Of a stretch of 64,000 nucleotides of DNA, positions 1-10,755 are shown one piece after another. Position numbers and translations under genes: made by a program. The notes beneath the pieces were generated by a model. It was not told the origin of the DNA. It saw only the letters and a list, made by a program, of their open reading frames with translations, and did not search any database. Position 1 is the first letter of the stretch; the number at the start of each line of letters is the position of its first letter. The stretch comes from Malaya genurostris (taxonomy: Eukaryota; Arthropoda; Insecta; Diptera; Culicidae). The stretch is taken from the NCBI RefSeq assembly GCF_030247185.1, contig NC_080571.1, positions 251,507,771 through 251,571,770 of the forward strand. The letters run 5' to 3'.

Positions 1-200
1 GTCAGTATCGTCGGTAATAAAGCAGTTTGATATTGAATATTTTGCTTCTCTGATATTTTCAAATTAGGATGGTACAAAGAGAAAGCTTGAAATAACTCCG
101 TGTGATATGGATATGGATTATGTTGGTTGTACTTGGGAACACCACTAGATTTTTAAATACTTCTCTTAGTTAGTATTTTTGCAAATTGTATGTGTTGGAA

Positions 201-335
201 ATGTTTGTATTAAAGAAATCATTTAGTTCAAAAAGTTTAATAAAATTATTCAAGAACACGCGTTTTCCAAAAATAAGTGTTCTTGAACAATTTTATTAAA
301 CTTTTTGAACTAAATGATTTCTTTAAAACAAACAT
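201..335. repeat. Long snap-back palindrome (59-bp arms, 17-bp loop)
   Basis: The left arm (201-259) and right arm (277-335) are reverse complements with two mismatches by eye. A 17-bp AT-rich spacer lies between them. Transcribed from either strand it would fold into a long hairpin. It shares no sequence with the two similar palindromes at 9.6 and 42.1 kb. No terminal motif or target duplication was seen, so an inverted duplication is likelier than a MITE. Confidence 0.9.
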
Positions 336-512
336 TTGACCAAAATTACTTCAGATGATTTCAATTGATAAATAAACGCATGATATAAGGAGAGAAGATT
401 TGATTCCTATGATAGATTCCACGTTGTATTTCATTGCACATTCAGTATATCTCTTTGAAATTTATTTTTATTTTGTGATCGATGTATCTGATGGTTTACC
501 ATTCCACTCGTT

Positions 513-555
<43 letters not shown>
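513..555 (+). repeat. (ACA)n microsatellite
   Basis: An uninterrupted ACA/CAA trinucleotide run of about 14 units. It opens a short poly-Asn frame that is not a gene. Confidence 0.97.
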
Positions 556-556
<1 letters not shown>

Positions 557-2284
557 AAAACACATCTCATACATCTGTGGCAAAGATTGATGGAGGAAAT
601 TTTACACATCAAAAATATATTACCTAAGATATATTCTCCTGTTTTGAAGTACCATGTCTATTTGTCTATTCAATTCAGGAATTGTGAGAATGCTGAAAAT
701 GTGTTACGGGTGTCAACATTTGCGAAAGATGATTGTTAATTTATAGATGGCATGTGATTGAGAAAATGGGGGGTCAAAATTATTCAACAATTTTGTAGAA
801 ATTTCACTGTTGTTGGATCGATGGAGCTATATTGATAATGTGTTGGATGTAAATAAATATCTACTCAAACAAGCTCATCAATCTTTCAATTCTCGTACTA
901 CCGAAAATTGAGGTTCAGCAAAAAAAAGTATCACAAGGATTTTTACACAACTTTAGAATCATTGACCAACTATTTCAAACCGAACAATAACTGTGAAAGC
1001 CATTAGATTTATCGTTTCAAAGTGTCAGCTTAGATTGCTATTGATTGTTAGTTAGTTAGTTAGATAGTCAGTTCGATCCGACATCTGAAACGATACCAGT
1101 TTTATGACGTACCGTTCATATGTTTAATGTGTGTGATAGTTTCAGTAGACATTAGGGGCCGTTGGTGATTCGTGCGAACATCTATCCTCAACTGTTACCG
1201 AGTTCTGCTGACACAACCTGTGCACGTGCCTGTTCACTATTCGACATTCCATTAAGTGCTCGAACACGCGCGTCAACGTGAAAATTGGCGGTGTATCAGA
1301 AGAACAACGACGGTGTTGGATCTGAAATCGGATCACAATGGGCAGAGTGAAGAACTGGGCGGCCCGGTGGTAACAGCCCGATTCTACTACCCGAGAACCG
1401 ACAGTAGGGCAAAGCCCATTTCACAACCCGCATCCGGATAAAGCTGCCGCCCTACCACCGGCTCCCTCCGCCGGTTGAGGGACGTGTCCAAGTGTAATGT
1501 TAATTAAATTATGAAATTAATTGATTGCACTCCAGTTGATTAGAATAATTTATAATTCCATTTTCCGTTCATTGACGTACGGAATTTCGCTTGAGTGACC
1601 ATGAATGGTATTGGCTGAAATGGCGAATGTTTGTTATTACGGTTGTATACATACATATATGCCGACCAGTTCTGGCTGGACTAGGTCGTCTTGGATAGGG
1701 TTGCCAGCAATATAAAATAAAAAATATCGCAAATAATTTCAAAAAACAATTGCAAAAAGTTGCATTATTTCGTAATATATCTTATACAGCTTTTTGAATT
1801 AGTATCAATAATGCATAAATTTGATGATTGACTCTCAGTATTATTACATTCTTCATAAAAAAACTGTACTTCAAAGTAAACTTCATAAAACATTCTGAGT
1901 GTGACGATGCAACAATTATTTCGAAATGGTTTTACCGATTCATAAATACACTAAGGGAATTCTTTCTCAGAAATAATCTGAAAGAAAAAAAAAGAAATCT
2001 CGAAACACATCAGGATAGTATGAAGTAAATTCCAAGAGTTTGGTCATATTATAATTTGAAACCAGGAAATGAATGTTTTATTTTTGAGCAAGTTATCAAA
2101 CTTCAACTGAAAGAATTTTTGTATTCATTTTAAAGGGTTGTAGGTAGAAATCTGTTAATTGTACAAAAATGACGTGGAACGAGAAGGTGTAGGACACCGT
2201 TAGGATACTCTAAAAATGTATATAAACTGTAAAAAGCTTAGTTCTTTTTTTTAATTAATGAAAACAACCGAAAAATCTGTTTTA
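556..2284. other. No recognised gene; unassigned sequence
   Basis: AT-rich sequence with no open frame of convincing length or family. A small GC-richer patch (about 1330-1500) and a short GTTA run (about 1047-1066) stand out. The patch could be untranslated exon or an old element. Nothing supports a specific call. Confidence 0.6.
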
Positions 2285-3384
2285 ATCCACCTAGTGGTGT
2301 AATGATGCCTTTCTCATATCAATCATACTATCAAATATAATACTGTGGTATTCTTCAAAATAATTTTCTTCGATTCTTAAAAGAATAACCGAAATCGGTT
2401 TGTTTGACCGTCTACTGATAAAAACTATCAATTGGAAAAGATTTGAGGTCGATTTTGAAATTTTTTTAAGGTTTTTCCCCATTTTCAGTGATGTTATACA
2501 ATTTTTAACCCATATTTCCGGATCCGGAAGTCAGATCTATATGAAATTCAGAAATTACATATAGGACCACAGGACCTTTCATTTGAACCTAAGTTTGTGA
2601 TAATCGGTCGCGCCATCTATGAGAAAAGTTAGAACACATATTTTCTTTTTTTTTGCACATTTTACCCCATAACTCCCGAACCGGAAGTCGGATCCAAATA
2701 ATATTAGGGATTTTTTATGGGCCATCAAGACCTTTCATTTGAATCTAATACCGTTTTCGTTTATTGATCAGAGCAGCCCGAAAGCTGACCCAAAGTCGCC
2801 AAAACAACGTTTGATATGTTTGTTTTAGCAACCTGAGGTCGCTCTAGATCGGACTCCAGTTGCGTAGTTTCGCTCTGAAATTTTTCTCGGGTCGCACCAC
2901 GCATCCATCCGAGTTTGTTTATTTTTTCTTTTTTCATGAGTTGTTGTTTAGGGCGCGTACCACGTGTTCGTTTTACTCGGAGTCAGAGTAGCCGGCGTCT
3001 AGATTCAAAAACGAAAACGGTATAAGTTTGTGAAAATCGGTTCAGCCATCTCTGAGAAAAATTAGTCCACTTATTTTCACAATTTTTTGCACATTGTACC
3101 CCATGATTCCGGAATCGTAAGTCGGATCCAAAACATATTCTGGAATTTTGTATGGGACCACAAGACCTTTCATTTGAATCTAAGTTTGTGAAAATCGGAT
3201 CAGCCATCTCCGAGAAAAGTTAGTGCGAAAAAACGTTACATACACACATACGCACATACACACACACAGACATTTTGCGTACTCGACGAACTGAGTCGAA
3301 TAGTGTATGACACTCCGGGCCTCGGTACAAAAGTCGGTTTTCACAGTGATTGCATAACCTTTCTATATAAGAAAGGCAAAAACT
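2285..3384. repeat. Dispersed family B, near-complete copy
   Basis: It begins near 'cacctagtggtgtaatgatg' and ends at 'ctatataagaaaggcaaaa'. The ends share a short inverted motif, TGCCTTTCT(C/T)ATAT. The interior holds degenerate monomers, each with a 'ccggaagtcggatcc' block near 2524, 2680 and 3118. After subtracting the MITE at 2749-3022, spacing is about 157-160 bp. A TG-rich tract and a 'tcgacgaactgag' block precede the right end. Other copies are at 4.7, 14.9, 16.4-18.1, 33.0, 34.3, 42.6 and 56.4 kb. It appears non-coding. Confidence 0.8.
2749..3022. mobile_element. 274-bp MITE with TAA target duplication
   Basis: Perfect 14-bp terminal inverted repeats (TACCGTTTTCGTTT at the left, its reverse complement at the right) are flanked by TAA at 2746-2748 and 3023-3025. 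Removing the insert and one TAA restores the family-B text 'gaatctaagtttgtg', which is found intact at 3176-3190. That empty-site comparison fixes both boundaries. A TAA duplication is typical of PIF/Harbinger-type non-autonomous elements. No transposase is encoded. The interior is GC-richer than its host repeat. Confidence 0.88.
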
Positions 3385-3610
3385 TAAAATTAGCAGCGTT
3401 AGATTTTTCTGTTCTGATTTTGAGCGCTTATAAATCAATCATTTATAGACCGATTCAGATATCTTAATTATCAGTCTAACCCAAAACATTCAGCATAAAT
3501 TTGTAATGGAATTGAGTTACGGTTTCTGAATAGTACCCTTTTGAAAACTCCCTTTTAGTGTCATTTTCTTCCTACGCATAGCATTCATATCACTGATAAA
3601 GAGTTTCACA

Positions 3611-3905
3611 TCTCAACAGGGGCGGCTGTTGTAAGTTCATTTCAGCTGCGCTTAACCTGCTTTTTTCTTTTAATCGGGTCTTGCCTTATGTGGATAGTAT
3701 ACGTTGATGATGCTGTAATTGAATAAACGGCCTTTAATCTTCAAAACGCATATCCCGTCACCGCTTGGTTGCCAACTAATTATGCACTGGCACGGCTTGC
3801 TCAGCACTATGAAGCTCGTTCCTAGAGCTCTGAATGTGCCACAGCTTCGGTAGAAGTTAGCCGCTCGGTACCCACTTTACCCCATCTTCTGTCTTGTCCA
3901 ACAGA
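3611..3905 (-). pseudogene. RTE-clade LINE endonuclease fragment
   Basis: Read on the minus strand, this aligns with the endonuclease region of the RTE copies at 55360-55570 (+) and 63050-63280 (-). The clearest shared block is the stretch encoding 'FNYSIINVY', followed by a degraded 'HK/ARPD' block. It has in-frame stops and lacks both the start of the endonuclease and the whole reverse transcriptase. It is a dead internal fragment; the family call rests only on comparison with the better copies in this window. Confidence 0.75.
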
Positions 3906-4715
3906 TTTTCTTCAATGCAACGACATCGAATTTGATAGTTTACAACTTATCGTGTAGTATCCGATCGCATCCGGGGAAGTCAAGTGATTTACCGTTCCTT
4001 CCAATCGTTGTCCTTCATTCGTCGCCTAAGTCGATGCCGTTTGTTCCGATTCGTATTCATTAGTTCATTAGTCCTTCTAAAGCATTACACGTTTTATCAA
4101 GCCAAAATTTTATGATTTTCAGTTTTTCAAATGTACTATGTTTCGACAATATCAAAGCTTAAATGTGTAATACCTCTATTGAAAGTAATTTTACAAACGG
4201 ATAATGTTGAGCCTACAAGTAGAAGCAGTTGAAATTGAATGCAGAGTGATTTGGTCAGCACATTGAAATACACCGCGGCCAAAATAGATGATCTTGACTA
4301 CATTTTCAAAATGAAACTGTCTGAAATTTTCTAAAATATGTTTATAAATTCTCACTTCACCGTCAAAGCAATCGTACGATGGCAACCCTGGTCAAAGGAC
4401 ACAATTCAACACGAGCAGCTTTTATAATCCAAGACCGAGAGCTTGATTATTGTTCAAGTTAGCGGAGTGCAGATGGTTGTTCTTCCAGGGACATGCATCG
4501 GGGTATAAATCAATATTTACGCATAAATCATTCTCTCTGCCTAAGAGAAAATGTGAATTAAGTTTTCCTCTTCTCCAGCCTTGGGTCCAGAGATTTTTTC
4601 GCTCAAAACTAATATTTGAAAAGGGCGTATGTGTTTTAAGCCACATTATTTTTAAACAATTATAACTCGAATTCTATAGCTTCTTCGCGAACTGTGTCTA
4701 AGAAGAAGTTTAATT
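3906..4715. other. No recognised feature
   Basis: AT-rich sequence. The 60-75 codon frames on both strands near 4190-4665 overlap each other and match no family I recognise. Confidence 0.55.
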
Positions 4716-5681
4716 GAACTTTTTGCCTTTCTCATATAGAAAGGTTAAGCAATCACTGTGAAAACCGACTCTTGAACCGAGGCCCGGAGGGCCGAATGTC
4801 ATATACCATTCGACTCAGTTCGTCGAGATCACAAAATGTCTGTGTGTGTACGTGTGTGTATGTATATATGTGTGTGTGACAAATAATGTCACTCAATTTT
4901 CTCAGAGATGGCTGAACTGATTTTCACAAACTTGGATTCAAATGAAAGGTCTTGAGGTCACATACAAAGTTCCTGAGATTCATATGGATCCCACTTCCGG
5001 TTCCGGAATTACAGGGTGATATGCACCAAAAAAAGGAAAAAAATAGTCACACACGTTTCTCAAAGATGGCTGAACCGATTTTCACAAACTTAGATTCAAA
5101 TAAAATGTTTTATAACCTTATACAATTTTCCTGAATTTAATTTGGGTCCGACTTCCGGTTCCGGAATTACAAGGAAATATGTGAAAATTTATGAAAAAGC
5201 ATGCAATCAATTTTCTCGGAAATTTTTTGACCAATTTTCACAAACTAAGAAGCAAATAAAAGGTCTTGAAATTCTTTCAAAAGTCCCCGAAAAGTTGATC
5301 CAGATCCGACTTCCGGTTCCGGTATTACAGTGCGATTAGTGAAAATTTTCAATTTCATGAGTATTTTTTTCACTAGCGATGGCGAAACGAGGTGCACATT
5401 TTTATAAAACTTACTGCTAAATTGATCTAGTTGACGGATCTTATTGGTTAGTGAATTTATAAAACTACTTTGAAACTACTAGTCCCCGGCTTCCGAAAGC
5501 CATATACCGATAATAGTGAAGAAAATCTCCAAAAACGGAACTCCCGTCGATTTCTCAGCAACCGTTAAGCCGTTATTCAAATAAAGGCTCTCATTGTCTT
5601 TGAACATACTGTGCAATTTCATCCTGATCCGACTTCCGGTTCCGAAGTTATAGGGCGAAGAATATCATAACATTCAAATTC
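4716..5681. repeat. Dispersed family B copy with ~158-bp tandem monomers
   Basis: It opens with the family end 'gcctttctcatatagaaagg', then 'gaggcccggagggccgaatg', then a TG-rich tract. Next come diverged monomers, each carrying 'cgattttcacaaactta' and 'cttccggttccgg'. The latter block falls at about 4992, 5151, 5309 and 5632, giving steps of 159, 158 and 323 (about two units). The far end is interrupted by the SINE at 5696. Confidence 0.8.
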
Positions 5682-5695
5682 AAAATGACGATGCA

Positions 5696-5841
5696 GGGGA
5701 ACGGGTATAGCGTTATGGGTAAGTCGATGCGTTTCACGCTGCCCACCTGGGTTCGATTCCCAACCCCGCGCACATAGGGTCAGTAAACTTTTCTGGCCCG
5801 AAGAAGTGAATGACAACAATGTTAAAACCTCTATAATCGAA
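5696..5841 (+). mobile_element. tRNA-derived SINE (family C) with 14-bp target duplication
   Basis: A perfect 14-bp direct repeat, AAAATGACGATGCA, flanks the insert at 5682-5695 and 5842-5855. The head contains a B-box-like GGTTCGATTCC and an upstream tRNA-like A-box region; the tail ends in 'aaaacctctataatcgaa'. The box arrangement indicates a polymerase III-transcribed, tRNA-derived SINE mobilised by a LINE. The intact duplication suggests a young insertion. Diverged relatives are at 22.8 (+), 33.3 (-) and 44.9 kb (-). Confidence 0.88.
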
Positions 5842-6009
5842 AAAATGACGATGCAAAACTGATACGCGACAGTACGTGCGGCTTTCCTCCAGTCACAGCG
5901 TGCTTTATTCAATTTCAGGGTTGCCACACTAAAATTTATATTTTTCAGGAGAAAATATGTGTGTGGAGTGTTATTACAAGATCATGATAACGATGCTTTT
6001 CAATCAAAG

Positions 6010-6136
6010 TGCACTTATTGGCTTTCTCGTATAGAAAGTTTATACAATATGTTCTATATAATTCGACACAGTTTATCGAGCTGAGCAATGTATGTGTCTG
6101 TGTGTGGGTATGTGTCAAATAATGTCACTCATAAAA
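6010..6136. repeat. Family B terminal fragment
   Basis: It contains the family-B end ('ggctttctcgtatagaaag'), the 'cgacacagtttatcgagctgag' block and a TG-rich tract, then breaks into family A at about 6137. Confidence 0.6.
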
Positions 6137-7620
6137 AAGGTGGATGGGTAATGTCAGAAACATAACTGGATGTCGTGAATACGTAAACAACTGACATGTT
6201 CCTTAATACTTCCGAATATCAGTTAGTTGATCAATTGTATGAAATTGTATGTAGAATTTGAAACGATGCACCTAAACTAAAGTACAGATTAGTTACATTT
6301 AACATTGTGAAACACAAATATTATGAAATAACCAGTATAGTTCTTTATAATAAAATAATGGTGGCTCTAAAAAGAACCTTTTATGAAAGCGTTTGTGATG
6401 GAGAGTGATGAGTTGAATTCGAATTCCGATGGATGCCGCTGACTTCCGTCATCTAATTCCAGGCTGAACTGTTGTACGTGGGTGCGATACGGATATGGTT
6501 GGTGTAGGTGTAGCGTTTACAACCGATTATAATCTTCCAATAGAGAAAACATTAATTCGCTGGTTTGATCAATGATACAATAGGCCTAATTTATTGAACG
6601 AAACTATCAATATGCTACAGAGATTCGTTTCTAGCATTCAGGAGGGTCAAATTGCGTAATTCTCTACGACATTAAACTCTGGAACATTTTTCGCAAAAAC
6701 AAAGAAGGCTTCACTTGATCTCGATTACTGTGAGTTTCACACAGCGAAAAGTGCTCAAATCTAACCAAACCGTTCTTGATTTGCACTAAACTGAGGATAA
6801 TTACCTTCGATTTGGGAACAACAAATCCTAATAGTTCTTTAGAAAACTTTTAGAGCCATTAGAATGGCTGATTTTGTGTAATGCTCTCCACCGTTGTTTT
6901 TTCATCAATGCAAATGACTGGCAGCTGTGACGTAATCGCTCTTGTCGGAAACGAAACTAGCTTTGCAAACGACACAAAATACATCTGCCGCATACAGAAT
7001 TTTATGTCGATTATTTCATTTTGGATTTGCATGTCATTGAAAGAAACTATCAGGATGCTGTACGAGGTTTATTCCTGCCTTTCAGAAGGATTAAATTGTG
7101 GAACTCACTACGATATTAAGCACTGTTCGGAACATTTCTCTCGAACGATTTGTTGTACAGCAGCAGATATTTTGTTCTCTTCCTCAGAACGCGTTCTGAT
7201 TGGCTGGTGTTGACATGGGTCAAATGAAACAGGTTTTTCAATAGTGTACTTTTCAAATATTTCAATGCTTTTGCTATACACGTTCAAGTTCAAAAATTTG
7301 GATTCTATTGGTAGTTAGATTATATAAATCCTTTCACAGATCACTGAGCTATGAGCTTTAAAAATACGAGCAAGGCAAACGCGCCTTATGGATTATCCCC
7401 TTTGATACTCGTTTATACCAAACATTTCAGAAAACTTTAATTTTGAATTATTTGAGATTATGTCACACAACTGAAAATTTTATCATAAAATTGTGATAAT
7501 ATTTTCGATGGCATGTAGCTAAAATTATGTTGATTCGTTAGATACAACAAGAGATATTCGCGATCAAAAACGTATCACTCTCTCAGAGGGTAAATTTTGA
7601 AAAGGTCGTAACCGTCGCGT
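6137..7620 (+). repeat. Dispersed family A, long copy (A1)
   Basis: It starts with the family head 'gggtaatgtcag...cataactgga', followed by the terminal motif TGTCGTGAATACG (6172-6184). It runs through blocks shared with the inverted copy at 48998-50460. The right terminal motif is lost after 'aattttgaaaaggtcg'. A frame at 6881-7213 is also partly open in the 49-kb copy. With no recognisable domain, the element is treated as non-autonomous. It has inserted at the edge of a family-B fragment. Confidence 0.75.
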
Positions 7621-9390
7621 TTAATCCAAATGCAGTATAAAACTTGGTGATTTTTGCGCCACTCTCGCGGGTACCGAGAGATCACCAGTCGCGTTTAGTT
7701 GCCCGACTATGTTGTTTTAGCATGAGATTACTCAGGGAAATTAGCTCGAACGGTTACTAAGTTATATTTAACAAAACTAGAAAAATTTCTTCAAAATTCA
7801 AATTCGCCAAAATACCACCTTGTCACAATAACCAATCGTTTACACTTTTCCGATACCTGCAACAAATAATCGACTCGAGAACAAAATACCAAAGTGGAGA
7901 AAAACCAACGGAAGTAAGAGTGAGTTCTTACAAAAGGATTCTGCTCAAAGGCAACGGAAACTAGAAAACGTAAATTTTAAACTTATATTTTTCATTCCAC
8001 TCGGTATATTATAAACGGATGTTCAGGTAGGACAATTGTTTTATACGACGGCAAGAAAAACGTTTACATGGCCATGAAACTTGGTGACATACCTGCGCAG
8101 GTTTTTAGCAGCAACGATGGTGACGGAAACGGCTCCATGGCCGTCTCTAGGGGTCGGCGATGCCGGCTGGCGGGTAAAGATGGCGTGACCATTGATGGCG
8201 ACTCATGTGCGTATGGCCGAACTAAAGGTGCGGAGTGTGGTTCGGTTGGACGGAAGACTTCCGATTTTTCTCGACAAGAGCTTCTGCAACGCTAGGAAGC
8301 CGTGCAGACCCGGGATTATCCGCAGTAGTGGCCAACGTACCCTAGAAGGACCTCACGTACTAAGATTCCGCATCGATCCTTGCCCCGATGAAATGAAACC
8401 TCTACTTTGGATTCAGCAAATCGGTACGCAATTGACCACGTATTTCGATCGCCAGCTCTTGGAAACGGCCTGAACACGCGCGATATTTGGTTATCGCCGT
8501 GAAACTTTGCAAACGTAAACCCACTAAACTCCGTTTGACTGCCTTGGCGGCGGGCCTTGAACGATACTCGAGCTCTAATCACTACACGCATACTATATTC
8601 CTTCCGAACGGCGTCACTCCGACGAACGATTTCAGCCCGTACAAAAAACGCCCGTTGGACGAGCGCTGCTGTCCAACGTGAACGTAATTAATTAAGGATT
8701 TGCGAAATAAATATATTTTTATCAATTACCTTTTGTACTTATAAGTTCTATGCACACTTGAACAGAATTCACTTGTTTTCAATTACGGTTTCATAAACTG
8801 GAAATTTAAAAAAATCTAACAGAGAAAAAAAAATTATGTTATACTAAAACTTACACACTCTTTTTTTTTTCAAATTCAACATTACCTCTAACTACAATTA
8901 GCTAAAACTCAAGAAAATATAATTTCAAAAAAAACCACTATACACTTTTGGTGAACTTCTGTTCTCCAGCCGATACGTCTGCGAAATGGACGAGTGTGAA
9001 TTTCTTTTCATCCAAGAAACCTCGGATCTTTTGTGACGATTTAGCGGGTTATTTGTAACATGGCAGCGCCCATGCTAAGGCGGCAAATTTATTTGGTATG
9101 GCGAAAATATTTGCCCTACTTTAGTCAACCCCTCGAATTTCATACTACCGACATCTGGAAGCGATTAGACTCACTAGAAACATAATTGCATAAACTTTTT
9201 TCATGTAGATATTCCATTTTTATAGCAACGTGGTAATTTATAGCTGCTGTAGCTAGGACACATTCGTTGTGAAACATTTTATAATACGAATGAGTTAAAC
9301 TAATCAATTTTCGATTACTAAATTTTTCTAAATTCCATTTTTACCGCAAAATTGTAAAATATGTTACAAGGTACCCCATAGTAAAGTAAG
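7621..9390. other. Unassigned; contains a GC-rich patch
   Basis: No recognisable gene. The part at about 8040-8690 is clearly GC-richer than its surroundings and has overlapping frames on both strands (8068-8295, 8192-8473, 8316-8591), none with a domain I recognise. It could be an old retroelement relic or an untranslated host exon. The rest is AT-rich. Confidence 0.5.
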
Positions 9391-9404
9391 TCGTATTCAC
9401 GACA
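9391..9404 (+). repeat. Solo right end of family A
   Basis: The preceding text 'ccccatagtaaagtaag' and the terminal motif TCGTATTCACGACA match the right ends at 17397-17410 and 21228-21241. The rest of the element is not evident, so this is a truncated remnant. Confidence 0.65.
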
Positions 9405-9429
9405 AAATTATTAGTCAATTAACGGACGC

Positions 9430-9540
9430 AGAAGTAACAGGAGCACAGGATATCGCTACGCCAATTCAAACGCGAAATTCAAACGCTGTACTTACCGTGT
9501 GATCGAGACATGCTGACAATGCTGCGCTCCTGTTACTTCT
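9430..9540. mobile_element. 111-bp mini-element with 15-bp inverted ends
   Basis: AGAAGTAACAGGAGC at 9430-9444 is mirrored exactly by GCTCCTGTTACTTCT at 9526-9540. A related sequence at about 43806-43880 shares 'taacaggag' and 'atatcgctacgccaattc', so it is dispersed rather than unique. This copy has a short internal duplication of 'aattcaaacgc'. It is non-coding; no target duplication was recognised. Confidence 0.7.
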
Positions 9541-9590
9541 ATAAATTAAATTTATGCTGTATAGCGTTTTATTCGGATTAATCTTATGGC

Positions 9591-9741
9591 GTTTTTCATT
9601 GAAAAACACTGGTGGCGTGGATTGCTCTGGTTTTGCACTTTCGAGCAGAAATGGCAATGAAACACCGTCAAAATGTTGCATTTCTGCTCGAAAGTGCAAA
9701 ATCAGAGCAATCCACGCCACCAGTGTTTTTCAATGAAAAAC
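9591..9741. repeat. Long snap-back palindrome (63-bp arms, 25-bp loop)
   Basis: Arms 9591-9653 and 9679-9741 are reverse complements with a single mismatch; similarity fades over a few more bases outward. The loop is 9654-9678. The near identity implies a recent origin or continuing correction. Frames on the two strands across it are mirror images and not genes. Confidence 0.92.
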
Positions 9742-9774
9742 GGCATTAATACATTTATGTCGGGGGATACGTAC

Positions 9775-10040
9775 CGCGTAGAAATTTCGGAAATCCGTGT
9801 AAAAAACGCAAAACTTAAGAAATTTTTTGTTAATCAAAGAAATTCATGAAACGTCCAGAGCTGATGTATTCAAATAAAATTTTTTTTTGGGAAAAATCGA
9901 AAATTTTCCAAGTGCAGAGAGTCGACCTAAAAAAGTTTGGGATAACACCAGATTTCGACGTTTCATGCATTTCTAAGACAAAGCAAGAAAACTGGATAAC
10001 TTTGATAATTTGTGTAAAAAACGAATAGGAAACCGCGCGA
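9775..10040 (+). repeat. Dispersed family D ('ccgcgtaa' element), partial copy
   Basis: It shares 'cggaaatccg(c/t)gtaaaaa', 'acgtttcatgcatttct' and the 'gggataacaccagat' block with fuller copies at 33850-34328 (+) and 60062-60490 (inverted). AT-rich and non-coding. Its mobilisation mechanism is unknown. Confidence 0.65.
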
Positions 10041-10755
10041 ACAAGACCGCAGTGCAGTGCAATCAACCAGCTGAAAATGGAAACATCCTTTCGTCGGTTC
10101 AATCACTGTTTGGATTATGGAAAAAATATTGTTGTTCATATTGACCACCCTACGTGCATCGAAAATATCGCAGTTATCATTTCTCAGTTGCAAATTTATT
10201 CGATAGAGATTTTATCATTGATGAAAATATAATATTTAATTTTTGAACAATTCACTTTCGGTGTCGAACTGAAGCGTATTTCCTGAGCGAAATTACTGTG
10301 GGTGAAAACTCATCATCAAGTTTCGCTGACACGAAAAATCACTTGTGAACTTTGAGGTTCAGAGTTTTGTGGATGCTTGTTTCATAAATGAAAGTCTCGA
10401 AAGTGATTTTTTCAGTCACTGAGCTTCTCTTGAAACGATTTTTTCACGAGTGAACTGTTTCTGTCCAAGATTTTCCAATACCACGCACGAATGTTTTCGT
10501 GTGAGCATTTTTTCTTGGAACTGTCGATATGCTAGTGCAATGCAGTCGCACAAACAAACAGTCAAACAGATCTTTCGGTTCTAAGATGAATTTGATTTGA
10601 TTCAGTGAAGCGAATTGTCCGAACATGGAAACTCGCATTGGGCCGAAATCGGTTTGATTAGCGTATCGAAGTGCGGTGGCTACATCGATTGCATTCAACA
10701 ACACGCACTCTCCTCGGTACAATTGATGCTTGAAATACATGGCGATTGCTTGTTA
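10041..10755. other. No recognised feature
   Basis: A minus-strand open frame at 10444-10740 has no recognisable domain. Nothing else stands out. Confidence 0.5.

Noticed and set aside
507..739. 85-codon frame with poly-Asn
   Set aside because: It is created by the ACA microsatellite. The rest has no domain.
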